A DNA stretch of 64,000 nucleotides, from assembly GCA_020746105.1 (NCBI GenBank), contig CM036619.1, positions 52,498,635 through 52,562,634 on the forward strand, in the 5' to 3' direction. This stretch comes from Trogon surrucura (taxonomy: Eukaryota; Chordata; Aves; Trogoniformes; Trogonidae). Below are positions 48,660 through 59,890 of the stretch, in pieces (within the stretch, counting starts at the first letter, position 1; the number at the start of each line of letters is the position of its first letter). Both the position numbers and the translations under genes were made by a program. Below the pieces are notes generated by a model. The model saw nothing but the letters and a program-made list of their open reading frames with translations. It searched no databases and had not been told where the DNA came from.

Positions 48660-51499
48660 TATATACATGTATACACATTAGGTATCACTAGTCCCTTAGT
48701 TCATGTAGATTTTTAAGAAAGTAGTGCTTTTTGTGGCTTTATTTTAAAACTGTATTCTGGAAGAATGCTTTCAGAAAACAAATGCTGGGGAAAGAAAATC
48801 ATGCAGAAGTTGGATGCAAGCCAAACATAGCCTTTCATTAGCTTTTGATTTATTTTTCAGAAAACATATTTTCATCAGTTTTACTCTCTGCTTGATGTGA
48901 AACTAAATGACAGCTACTCAAAATGGTCTTTGAGACAGAGGAATGGAAGATATAATGTCAGTGTGCTCTGACTTGTTTCATGGCAGGCGTTTACAGCACG
49001 ACAAAAATAACGCTCACCCTCATCTTCTGTAGAGATTAAGTTCATCAGTCTAAGCGCAGCCTTGCTCCCTTGTAAGGACAGGCAGGAGAGACTTTGACAA
49101 GATTCCATGGCAGTGGCAATGGTCCAGACGGCCCTGGCTCTCTTTCCTCTTCGGCTAAGATTTGTTTTCTCCCCTTTTCTAAATCCAGAAGAAGAATCAT
49201 GCCTTTGGAGGACATATATCAGTCTACTGCATCCTCTTTGAGTGGGGGCATGTTCTTTCAAAGTTCTGAAGTATTATATGAGAAGAATAGTGTTAGCGAA
49301 GAGTTGACTTACCGTTACTTATCAACGTAGTTGGAAAGTTGTTAGAAGAGTTGGTTTTTCAGATATTTCTTAGCATTTTAGTGTATAAACTTGGTGAAAA
49401 TACCCAGTCTTTTAAAAGTTGAATACTACTGTTTTACAGTTATACTGTCTGTGTCTCGTACTTGAGCAACTGTGTTGGAAATATTGGGACATGCTTTGTT
49501 TCTTGGTATATGAATGGCTTTAGCTTTCCTCAAGCTTGAGTCTCAAGGATTGAAAGGAACCTAGGAAAACTTACTTACATGTCCCTAAATGAACTTGCAA
49601 ACTGAACAAAATCATGGCATTTCTGGGGCCTTCTGAAATTAAAAATGTTGGATGCTGCTAATGAATTCATAATACTTCCTCACTTCTCTAGTCTTGAAAT
49701 ACTGTATTTGAAAGTCCCAGGTAAACCAACTTATCTTGTTGCACTCCTGTATATGGAAAAAAAATCACCCATGGACAGCTTTGGTTCTGTTCTGTTATTT
49801 CACTACTTGACTGTGGAACTATGTTTTCATGTAGGTTTTTGATTTTTGTAGTTACGCCTCTCTTTTTAGATGTAGTCCTAGTCATGACTGTACTATGGTG
49901 TCAGATAGGGTAAAAAGATTGGGTTTAAATACTGTTGAAGTATTTCCTGAGCTGAAAGGAGACACTATTAGTGGCTTGAAAATACACTTCAACATCCATA
50001 GTTAGAAATCGTTAATGGCCTTGACTGTATATATTTTTTTTTCAGGTGGATTTTGAAAAAGAGACCATGTCTCTATCACATCATTTTTATAGAATTATGT
50101 TGTTGTAAGTGAATTTATAAAATTAATGCATTGGATTCAGGAATCTGGAAGCAATTTGTTCTATATTAGCAGTGCAAATGCCTGAAAACATGAAAAACTT
50201 CCTGGCTTTTTCCTGCTGGTAGCAAAATCCTATCAATTCTGAAGGACCTTAGTAATTTGTGTTAGATGTAACTTTATATCTAAAATAATGCTTATGGAAT
50301 TTTTATTACTTTTTTTTAAAAAGAACATTACTTTAAAATCATTCTTGTGGCTACATTCATCATGGAAAAAGGAATAAATACAGAAAAAAATATTGGTTTC
50401 ATGCATATGTAAATCTTCTGTTTTATTGAAAGTGAAGTTTTTCTTTTAATCAGTACAAGAAAAAGTCCGTGGGCTTTGCTAGGGTTTGCATTATGAAAAT
50501 TTGTAATGATGCACAAATTCTTTAGTAGTGTGAAGTTCTTGTTCAGTTGCATATTTCAAATTTCTGTTTGACATGTGATTGCTTGTGATGGAATGCTTAT
50601 AGCAGAAATGTAGCTAAAGCTCTGACAGGAGATTGTACAATCAGAGAAGCTTCTCTGCTTGAGTTGTGCTCAACTTCCCCCCCGCCCCTACAGACTTTGG
50701 GTTGCACATGACACTAAGGAGAGGCATATAGCTTTACAAATTACTATTTCAGTTTCTGTGAAGTGTTTTTAATATAATTCTTTCATAACCTTAATTTTTG
50801 GACTTCTGTCATGGCTATGACACCTCTAATTAAAAGTGTTTTGACTTGTTTTAGGGAAGGATTTCCATTTTGATGGGGGGAGTAGGGGTGATTTTGTGCA
50901 ATGTTTCCAGACTGCTGGAAAAATTATAATATTCTCACTTTCTTGGAAAGTTATTCAATTAATTGTCTGCCTCCTGTTAAAAACATTAAGTACTTTTTTG
51001 TCTTGCAGTTTGTCTAGCCTCTGTCTCCAGTTACTATGGTTTTTTTATTATGGGTTAGGTGGTTTTGCTAGTAATAGCAGTTGTTTGTTTTTCTTTGATG
51101 TACCTTTTTTGGAGAGTCTTTTCTAAAGCACACTTATTGAACTAATGTCATCTCCAGAGACTGAGTTGTCAAGGCTAAAGAAAGAACTTGCTTTCTTACT
51201 GTTTTATAGCTTACTGTTTATAGTTAACAGACAGTTTTGTTTGCAGCAAACATAATCCAGGTCAGGTGACAACAGGTATGATTATGGCTGATGAGATACT
51301 GTGGCTTTATAGAAAACTTCATTACCTTTCTGCTGACTTGCTACATATTGCAGACTTTGCTGGTAATGCTTTTTGGTTTGTTTTTGTTCATAGCAGAGAT
51401 AACACTTTTCGGACAAATGTATAGTGGGGTGGCTAGGGACAGTAATTTAATCTATCGGTGGGACATTTACCATAATGTGTTAAGCTAAGGGATCTAAAG
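45350..51499 (+). other. ROCK1 intron 1, long segment without recognised repeats
   Basis: About 6 kb of AT-rich intron. It holds a (TA)n/(CA)n microsatellite at about 48,629-48,680 and a patch of higher GC at about 48,950-49,260 with overlapping frames on both strands (115 codons minus, 78 plus) that show no known motif. No exon can be supported. Confidence 0.55.
48629..48680. repeat. TA/CA microsatellite
   Basis: An uninterrupted (TA)n block passes into mixed TA/CA dinucleotides (atatacacacatatacacat) over about 50 bp. Confidence 0.8.
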
Positions 51500-51781
51500 T
51501 TGCTTTGCACATTCTCAGTGATGTCCAGTGATAGGACAAGGGACAATGGGTGCAAGCTGGAGCATAGGAGGTTCCACAAAAGCCTTAGGAGAAACTTCTT
51601 TACTGTGAGGGTGACAGAGCACTGGCACAGGCTGCCCAGGGAGGTTGTGGAGTCTCCTTCTCTAGAGATATTCAAAACCCGCCTGGGCGCGTTCCTGTGT
51701 GACCTACGGTAGGTGATCCTGCTCTGGCAGGGGGGTTGGATCTTTCAAGGTCCCTTCCAACTCCTAATATTCTGTGTGATT
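51500..51781 (+). mobile_element. CR1 LINE fragment, ORF2 C-terminus and tail
   Basis: Sense CR1, 5' truncated. The frame 51500-51712 encodes '[20 protein letters not shown]', '[20 protein letters not shown]' and '[12 protein letters not shown]', intact to its stop, then a short 3' UTR ending in 'attctgtgtgatt'. It is the same subfamily as the copies at 13.3 and 57.8 kb and appears fairly young. The usual 'actagatgat' segment of the 3' UTR is shortened. Confidence 0.94.
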
Positions 51782-54700
51782 AAACAGCTTTTACAAGAGC
51801 TAGTGTACTTTCAGTTACGTTGCTTGCAATGATGTGTTGCATTTCTTCTTATGACTGTGTTGGTATCTTGCTAATTCCCGTCCTGTCCAACGAACTAAAA
51901 CTTACTTCCTGAAGTCTGGCTTCATGGATACCTGCCTGGAAAAAATCTGGGAGGCAGACAGCAATTTCCCAAGCAACAGATGTGTAGGGAGTTCTGTTTC
52001 TTTTGCTAAATACCACAGTTTCTTAGTGGAGTTGCTTTCCTTTCATTGAAGTCTTTGCCTCATTCCTTGCGGGTTGCTGCCCAGAGAAGCCTAAGACTTT
52101 TGAGCCGGGACTGGAACAGTTTCTCTCTGCTCTTTCATGTCTTCCATCTCTCTGTCTTCTATACCGTTTTATTGAAGGGATATTACATGCCAAAATTTGC
52201 ATCCACAGTGTTTATTTTTATCTGTTTATGTTTGCTTTCTAGTAAGTGTTCCTTGGAGTGTTGACTCCTTTGGTCTAAATTGGTAGTTATAAGTGTGTGT
52301 GTTTAAAATATTAGGACTTACAGGTTTAGCACTTGTGATTCGTATGTGCTACCTGTGAAAGACTGCCCTCCCAGCATAACTAAGAAAGCTGTGGGGGCTT
52401 TGAAGGACTTCTTGCTGATGTAATTTTAGAGTGAGGGAGGTTTGGCTCTTGGTTTTTTTTTTTTTAAACGTTTTCTTAAGTAGTTACTTTACATTTTAGG
52501 TGGGAGAACAGGGCTTGACTTATATTTTTGGTGACTATTAAGACTTTGAGAACTCGAAAGGATGTGAGATCACTTTTTTTCCCCCCACGAGGTGTTTCTG
52601 TGTATAGTGTTACCCTGCTGTATGTCAGGCTGGCTGCTCACCTCCACTTGCAGTTGCTACAGTAGCCTTGGAACCCTAGGCCTGTGAGGCACTTCGTAAT
52701 GCAGAACTCGCTGTGGAATGCTGCTTCTGTGATGATAAACATCAGTCAGTTCTTTTAACTACCAGTACTCCTTCTGTTGACACTACTTAAATATAGGTGC
52801 CTTAAGTATACTTGCATTCAACACACTTAATACAGTTTTATTGTAAAGGGCGGTTTTAAGCTGTACTTACATGGTTTTTTAGTCCTAGCATGAGACAAAT
52901 ATGGCTTGATAAACCATTTAAACCTAAGGTACACCACCTGTTTTCTTCTACACCTGAAAATATCCAGAATCTTTATAGCCCTCCAGATAGTTATACAACT
53001 GGTTTAGTCTTTTTATGTAAGGTATTCTATTGCTGATAGAATGTGCCACATTTGGTAAAGAAGCTTTGTAGTTTGTAAAACTTGCCCACAGAGCATAACA
53101 ACCCATGCAAGTGAACCTTTTTAAGAATAGTTGCAAATCAAGAGATATCACTTGCTGTGAAATGAGATAATGTAATTTGACTTAATAGCAATCAACTTTT
53201 GCTGCTGCTAAACACCTACCTGAACTCTTTTCAAACAATCTCTGTTGTACCTGTTTTTTCATAAATTTTACTGAAATACAGTCTTGGTGATTTGGTTTTT
53301 TTTTTTTTTTTGTCAATATTCTGCATCTAGGCAGTGGACAGAGAGGGGCTCTGGTGTGAGGGATCTGTGACTTGCCCTCTGTTTTAGCTAGAGCCTGAAA
53401 GTTGTGTATTTTCTGAATTATATGTGTACGGAATACTGCTAGTGCTCTTGCGTGCTTACTGCATGTGAGTTGATTTCACGGAGTTGCACTACACTTTAGT
53501 TTAGGAGATGTTTCAGGTGGTAGGCTACATTGCTGCAGTGGAAAAACAGCAAGACAGAAAAATTATGTGCCTGTGGAAAAGCATTACTATATGTATCTGC
53601 ACCTGTCTGTAGATTTGCACCTGAGGCTTCATTTGCGCCTAAGGCTTCCTTGAGTGCTACTGTAGATACTAACACTATTGAGAGGTCTGTGGGCTCTGAT
53701 GTTAGTGACAGTGTATTTTTTTTTATATATTTGGGTGTGTGTGTATCAAGATATATTGAGGTATTGATATTAGTTCATAATTTATTGAGTCATGTAGTAA
53801 GTGTATACTGTAGGAATTTGTCAATAAAAATGTTGAATGGTTGATGTTTGAAAAGAATGCAAGTACATGTGCTTGTATATGTAACTACACAGAATGTGAC
53901 ATCAGTGAAGTTTTCAACTATGCATGGGATAACTTTGAAAAGGCTGAAATGAAAGCAATAATCCATGCTGCTTTTAGTAATCCTGCATCGAAGTTTAAAT
54001 TTCTAGCTCTTCAGTGAGTGAAAGTTTTTTTTCTTTGTGAAAGGTTATGTATCTAGCCTAAATTTGCAAAAACTCTTTATGAGTATTGAAAGATAGGAAG
54101 TACTGAGCTCTGCAGAGTTGTATTATGCTGGCAACAAGAGTGGGTGATGAATCAAGTGCCTTGTACTCAAACTCTCATGTCAGTTTGTATACTTTGTTTA
54201 GTCTAACAGTGAATGAAAAATCTTAAGTGAGGTGTCTCAGCTCTGTCTACATTGACTTGTCTGCTTTAAAGATGAAGTACTAAATTGCAGTTTTCTATTC
54301 TCTGGATAGCAAAATAAATGACTGTGATAAAAGTAGGTAGCGGGATCTTTTGTGTACTTGATTAGATATAGGTAAGTGTAGCACTAATGGCATTGGCCTG
54401 AAAGTTGGCTTTCAAACAGTGCTCTTGAAACTAGTGAGTTGTATAGATCTATTGAGTACTTGTTTGTCAGGTAAACTTACTTTTGCTCGTTTAATTTAAA
54501 AAAAAGAAAAGTACTAATGTTAAGCACCAGGGGAAATTCCTGTGTGCATGTTCTTCCTTACCAATGAAGTTGTAGTAGGATATTCCCCAAAACAGTACGT
54601 ATCAAAGAGGGCTCCAAGTTTTTCTGTTAATTTAGTCAGTAGCATCAGAAGAAGTTTGCCCTTGTCACAAAGGAGTAGCAGGTGCTATGGACTTAGTTGG

Positions 54701-54865
54701 AGGGCTGAAAAACGTGAATCATGCAAAGCTGAACCTCGTAATGAGGTTGTCTTATTTCTCACTTGTCCCACTGGTAGGGAGTTGAAGGATATTTTTGGTA
54801 GGATAATTCATTGCAGGAACTATCTTTATGCGAACCAAAAGCATAGCTTGGTGTTGTTGACAAAA
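51782..54865 (+). other. ROCK1 intron 1, segment without recognised repeats
   Basis: About 3 kb of AT-rich intron with T-runs near 52,450 and 53,298-53,313. No exon, RNA gene or repeat family recognised. Confidence 0.55.
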
Positions 54866-55717
54866 CAGAATTGTTCAAATTGGAACGGTCCTCTTAAGAT
54901 CATCTAGTCCAAGACCTTTGCTCGAGCAGGGGTCAGCTAGAACATGTTGCCCAGGAACGTGTCTGCTCAGGCTTTGAATATCTCAGCAGATGGAGACTCT
55001 GAAACCTCTCTGGGCAACTTGTGTTTGACCACCTTCACAGTAAAAAAAAGTGTTTTCGTGTGTTCAGATGGAGTCTCTTTCATTTCTGCTCGTTGTCTAT
55101 TGTCCTGTCAACAGACACCATTGAGAAGAGTCTAGTTCCATCTTCTTCATTCCCTCCCATTTTATACACATGGGCGATGTTCTGCCCTTGAGCCTTCTCT
55201 TCCTCAGGCTGAGCAGTCCCAGCTCCCTCAGCCTCATGATATGAGAGATGCTCTAGTCTGTTGATAATCTTTTTGACCGATTGTTGAACTCACTCTGGTA
55301 TGCCTCTATCTGCTGGTACTGGAGAGCCCAGAACTGGACGCAGCACTGCAGGTGTGGCCTCACCACTGCTAAGTAGAGGAGAAGGATCACCTCCATCGAC
55401 CTGATGGCAATACTCTGCCTAGTACAGCCCAAGATGCTGTTGGCTGCCCTTGCTGTGAGGGCACATTGGTGGCTCATGGTCACTTTGTTGTCCATCAGGA
55501 CCCATGTTCCTTCTTGGAAGAGCTGTTTCTAGCTGATTGCCTCCCCTCCAGCATGTCCTGGTTAACTGGGGCTCGTCCTCCCCGATGCAGGACTTGGCGT
55601 TTCCTTTTGTTGGACGTCAGTTTCATTAAATGGTCTCTAAGGTTCCTTCCAGCCTAGGCCATTCTATGATTCTGTGATTCTCTGCCAGTTTCTCCAGCCT
55701 GTCCAGGTCCCTCTGAC
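54866..55717 (-). mobile_element. CR1 LINE fragment, itself interrupted by a second CR1
   Basis: Minus-strand CR1, fairly diverged. The plus strand reads 'cttaagatcatctagtccaa', 'gttgcccaggaacgtgtctg', 'cctcagcctcatgatatgag', 'ccagaactggacgcagcact' and 'ctgatggcaatactctgcc', the reverse of the ORF2 C-terminus. The minus-strand frame 55253-55495 retains 'MSHQCALTARAANSILGC' and '[18 protein letters not shown]'. Near 55,625 the sequence is interrupted by a sense-strand CR1 tail, after which 'ctgccagtttctccagcctg' resumes the older copy to about 55,717. Confidence 0.9.
55625..55682 (+). mobile_element. 58-bp CR1 tail inserted in an opposite-strand CR1
   Basis: The segment reads 'attaaatggtctctaaggtt', 'ccttccagcctaggccattc' and 'tatgattctgtgattct', exactly the last bases of a CR1 3' UTR on the plus strand, closely matching the copy at 43.6 kb. 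It sits inside the minus-strand CR1 at 54,866-55,717, whose sequence continues on the right. It is an extreme 5' truncation. Confidence 0.85.
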
Positions 55718-57847
55718 AATTCAAAGATCTGATAATTCAAAGAAACTTCTAATGTTACTTTTATTTTTTTTTGATTGAGCTGAGGGACTACTTTTGATGT
55801 GTATCTGAGAACAGGATGCAAAAACTAGCTTCTCACGGGACCTCAGTAGGCTCTCTTGATATCGATAGCTGACTGTAGGGATCGATTGTGTATGAGATAG
55901 CATTATGACAAATCATGATGAGCACACGCAAATCAAGATCAGTCAGGTTTGTTGATTTAAAGTGTGGAAGAAGGCTTTAGTACTATATTAATAATTAGGA
56001 AAACAGCTATAATAGAAAAAAAATAAAATATGGATAGTTAGAGTTGTAGATCTTAACTCTTAACTTTGGTCTCTCCAAAAAAGGAAAAGTAGCCAAGACT
56101 TTAAACTTGGGTAACTGCCAGTTGGTCCAAGGAATGCAAATTTTCTATGCTGGTAATACCCATTAAGGTTTTTTTTGAGTTCTTTGAATGTTAGATAAAT
56201 AATAAAATAAACAAGTATCTCAATAACAAAGTTTCAACTGAATTTAGTACTTATTTATCATATGCTTCCACGTGATGATACTGTGTCAAAATGAAATGTT
56301 TATGTAGTAAAATACGCCAAAAATAAAGATGCTGTAACTGTACCTTGATAATTTATGTCAAATGCTTTGCTTTATTTTTTTTTACTTTATATTGCTTATG
56401 AATCCTGAGATATGTTTTGCCGAATTGAAGTTGCTTGATGGAGTATATTTTGAAATATCTAGACAGTAAATTTTGCTGTAAAATTAATTTTAATTCATTT
56501 GACTAAACCCAGCTGTATGTAATTATAGTGAGTTTTGAGATTAAAGAGTGTAGTTAGAGTGAGGCAGTCCAATATAGTTGTTGTAGGACTGACAATCTGG
56601 TACTTTAAAACTTTGGAAATAGGTATAGACCAAAATATGTGAAAAAGTTAATACAGGACTGCTTAAGTCAAACTGAAGAAAACTAGTGCATTTTAGAGAA
56701 ACCTAATTAAAAGAAGTTAGCATAACAGCCTGAGAAATTCAGTGCTAGGAGATTGTGTAGTTATTGTGTATGTTAATATTGACTTTTGTGTTAGTTTTTA
56801 GAAAAACTGAAGGGAAAGTAAAGGAAAAAGCTGTTGCAAAAAATTTTCCACACATTTCTTCATAAAGAAGCTTAGAGGACTTTCCATACTGGAATCCTTG
56901 TTTACAGTGTTTATGCTGGAGGATCCCTCTCAAGCTAAAGTGGTACTTGAAATGTTTTTTTGGACAAAATGACAGTAAGATTGCTGAGATGCTGAGACTG
57001 TTTACATATAAAGCATCCGTCTTTTTTTGTACCTGATTGTGTTTCATAAAGGCATGTGTGTATAACCTTAGCATTTATCTACATTAGTGCTTAAAAATGT
57101 TTTGACAACAGTAGTAAGGAAAGTGGTAAACATATAACTTTTTTTATTATTTTTTTTCTACTGAGAGAGAGAATTTTTTGAATAATTTAGGAGCCTCCAG
57201 CCTGACAGTAGAACAAATGAACCCAGAGGTGTTATGATGGGGAAGAGCTAATAAATGTATTGTGAAAAAAAGAGTCATGCTTTGCAAACCTGATGAAGTT
57301 CCTTGAAGAAATTGCTGAGTTTGAGGATAACAAAAAGCTTTTGATAAGGCTCTTCATTTAAGCTTTCTATCAAAAATAAGGTGCTTTGGGCTAGGCTTCT
57401 TTTGTGAGTGGGTGGATGAATGAATGAATGAAGTGAGAGCTGGTGATCAGTTTATTTGAAACAGAACAGTAATGGAGTCTAACAGGTCCATGCTATTTCA
57501 CTGTCATAAATGATCTAAAATAATGAATAACGGTTAATTAATGATGATAGAGTAGTAAAAATAAAAGCAAATCACAGAAGATACTGATAATCATTGGTGC
57601 CTGTGTGGTTAAAAGTTATAGGCGAAATTCGGCATTGATGAATGCTGAGTGAGGGCATGGGAGAGAAACTCTCATCTTCATCATCTTGTGTTGTTGAATG
57701 TTGAACTGACTTGGATTTATAGTATCTAGTTTTGGAAAAGAATCAATTTAGTATGCAGTGACTATGAAAATTAACCGGATATTTCGGTTAAGAACTTAAC
57801 ATTTAATGAAAAACAGAACAGGAAACTTGAGCTACATTGTGTCCTTA
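55718..57847 (+). other. ROCK1 intron 1, segment without recognised repeats
   Basis: About 2.1 kb of strongly AT-rich intron. A short (gaat)n patch is at 57,416-57,430. No exon or repeat family recognised. Confidence 0.55.
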
Positions 57848-58838
57848 GAGAATCAAAGAATGTTAGGGGTTGGAAGGGACATCTAGAGATCAGTCCAACC
57901 CCACTGCCAGAGCAGAATCACCTAGGGCAGACCGCACAGGAACGCATCCAGGAGAGTTTTTGAGAGTCTCCAGAGAAGGAGACTCCACAACCTCTCTGGG
58001 CAGCCTGTGCCAGTGCTCCATCACCCTCACAGTAAAGACGTTTCTCCTCATATTGAGGTGGAACTTCCTATGTTCTAACTTAAACCCGTTACTTCTTGTT
58101 TTGTTGCTGGTCACCACTGAGAAGAGATTGTCCCCTTCCTCTTGACACCCACCTCTCAGATATTTGTATACATTAATCAGGTCCTCTCTCAGCCATCTCC
58201 TTTCAAGGCTGAACAGCCACAGTTCCCTCAGTCTCTCTTCATAGGAGAGATCTTCAAGTCCCTTAGTCATCTTTTGTAGCTCTCCATTGGACTCTCTCCA
58301 GTAGGTCCCTGTCTCCCTTCAACTGGGGAGCCCAAAACTGCACACAGTATGCCAGGTGTGGTCTCACCAGGGCAGAGTAGAGGGGGAGGAGAATTTCCCT
58401 AGACCTGCTGGACACACTTTTCTTAATGCACCTCAAGATCTCATTGCCCCTCTTGGCCACAAGGGCACACTGCTGTCCCATGGACAACTTACTGTCCACT
58501 AGGACTCCAAGGTCTTTCTCCATGGGGCTGCTTTCCAGCAGGATGTCCCCATATCTGTACTGGTGCCTGGTGTTATTCCTCTCCAAACGCAGGACACTCC
58601 ACTTGTCCTTATTGAACTTCATGAGGTTCACCTTTGCCCAGCTCTCCAACCTGTGCAGATCTCGTTGGATGGCAGCACAGCCTTTCTGTGTGTCAGCCAC
58701 CCCTCCCAGTTTCGCACCATGAGCAAACTTGCTGAAGGTACACTCTATCGCCTCATCCAGGTCGTTCATGAAGATATTGAACAAAACTGGACCCAGTACT
58801 GATCCCTGGGGAACACCACTGGCCACAGACCTCCAACT
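57848..58838 (-). mobile_element. CR1 LINE fragment, RT C-terminal half and tail, about 1 kb
   Basis: Minus-strand CR1, 5' truncated in the RT domain. Frame 58263-58826 encodes 'GVPQGSVLGPVLFNIFMNDL', then 'FSKFAHGAKLGG', where the catalytic FADD box has become FAHG, then 'LMKFNKDKWSVLRL', 'KDLGVLVDSKLSMGQQCALV' and 'LVRPHLAYCVQFWAPQ'. The next frame, 57890-58270, gives 'YEERLRELWLFSLERRWLRE', '[20 protein letters not shown]'. One frameshift separates the two. The tail begins on the plus strand with 'agagaatcaaagaatgttag'. It is relatively well preserved, so fairly young, but inactive. Confidence 0.95.
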
Positions 58839-59107
58839 TGAGGTGTGCTCACAAATAGTATTTGCAACTTCCAGCCCTGTTCAGAAGTATCTAGCAGGAA
58901 AAAAAGAAAGTGCACTGCAGGGTGGTGATGGTGGGAATTGCAATAGCTTTCATACAAGGATAACTGGAAGAGAGTAGACCAAGGGATAGATGATAGAAGT
59001 GTGTACAGCTGTATAGCAGGAGAGTAAAGAGTCATTGTTCCTTTTGTGACTGAAAAATGGCAAGCGCAAAGTGAAGTACACTTTCACACAGCCTGTAGGT
59101 AGTGCAA

Positions 59108-59890
59108 ACTGCATGAGCTTCAACAAGTCAAAATGCAAGGTCCTTCACCTGAGTCGGGCCGGTCCTAGGCACAAATACAAACTGGGCACAGAGTGGGTTG
59201 AGAGTAGCCCTGAAGAGAAGGATTTGGGGGTGTTGATAGACAAGAAGCTCAACATGAGCTGGCAGTGCGCTCATGCAGCCCAGAAGTCCACCTGTGTCCT
59301 GGGATGTATCAGGAGAAGCGTAGCCAGCAGGTCAAGAGAGGTGATTCTCCCCCTTTACTCTGCTCTTGTGAGACCCCACCTCGAATACTGCATCCAGTTC
59401 TGGTGCCCCCACCATAAGAGGGATATAGATCTATTGGAGCACGTTCAGAGGAGGACCACAAGGATGATCCAGGGGCTGGAGCACCTCTGCTACGAGGACA
59501 GGCTGAGGGAACTGGGATTGTTCAGTCTTGAAAAGAGAAGACTCGGGGGGGACCTGATAGCTGCCTTCCAATACCTGAAGGGATCCTGCAGGAAGGCTGG
59601 GGAGGGACTTTTTACAAGAGTGTCCACTGATAGGACAAGGGGAAATGGGTTTAAGTTGAAGGAGAATAGATTTAGATTAGATCTTAGGAAGAAATTCTTC
59701 AGTATGAGAGTGACAAGACTTTGGAATAAATTGCCCGGAGATGTTGTGGCTGCCCCCTCCCTGGAGGTGTTCAAGGCTAGGTTGGACAGAGCCTTGAGTA
59801 GCCTGATCTAGTTGAGAGGTGTCCCTGTCCATGACAAGGAGGTTGGATTAGATGATCTCTAAGGTCCCAAGGCCATTCTGTGATTCTATG
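59108..59890 (+). mobile_element. CR1 LINE fragment with an intact ORF2 C-terminus
   Basis: Sense CR1, 5' truncated just after the RT catalytic box. The open frame continues unbroken for over 230 codons of CR1 sequence to its natural stop at 59,811: '[20 protein letters not shown]', '[20 protein letters not shown]', '[20 protein letters not shown]', '[20 protein letters not shown]', '[20 protein letters not shown]'. The 3' UTR ends with 'ccattctgtgattctatg' at 59,890. The intact frame suggests one of the youngest copies here. It lies head to head with the copy at 57,848-58,838, about 270 bp away. Confidence 0.95.
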
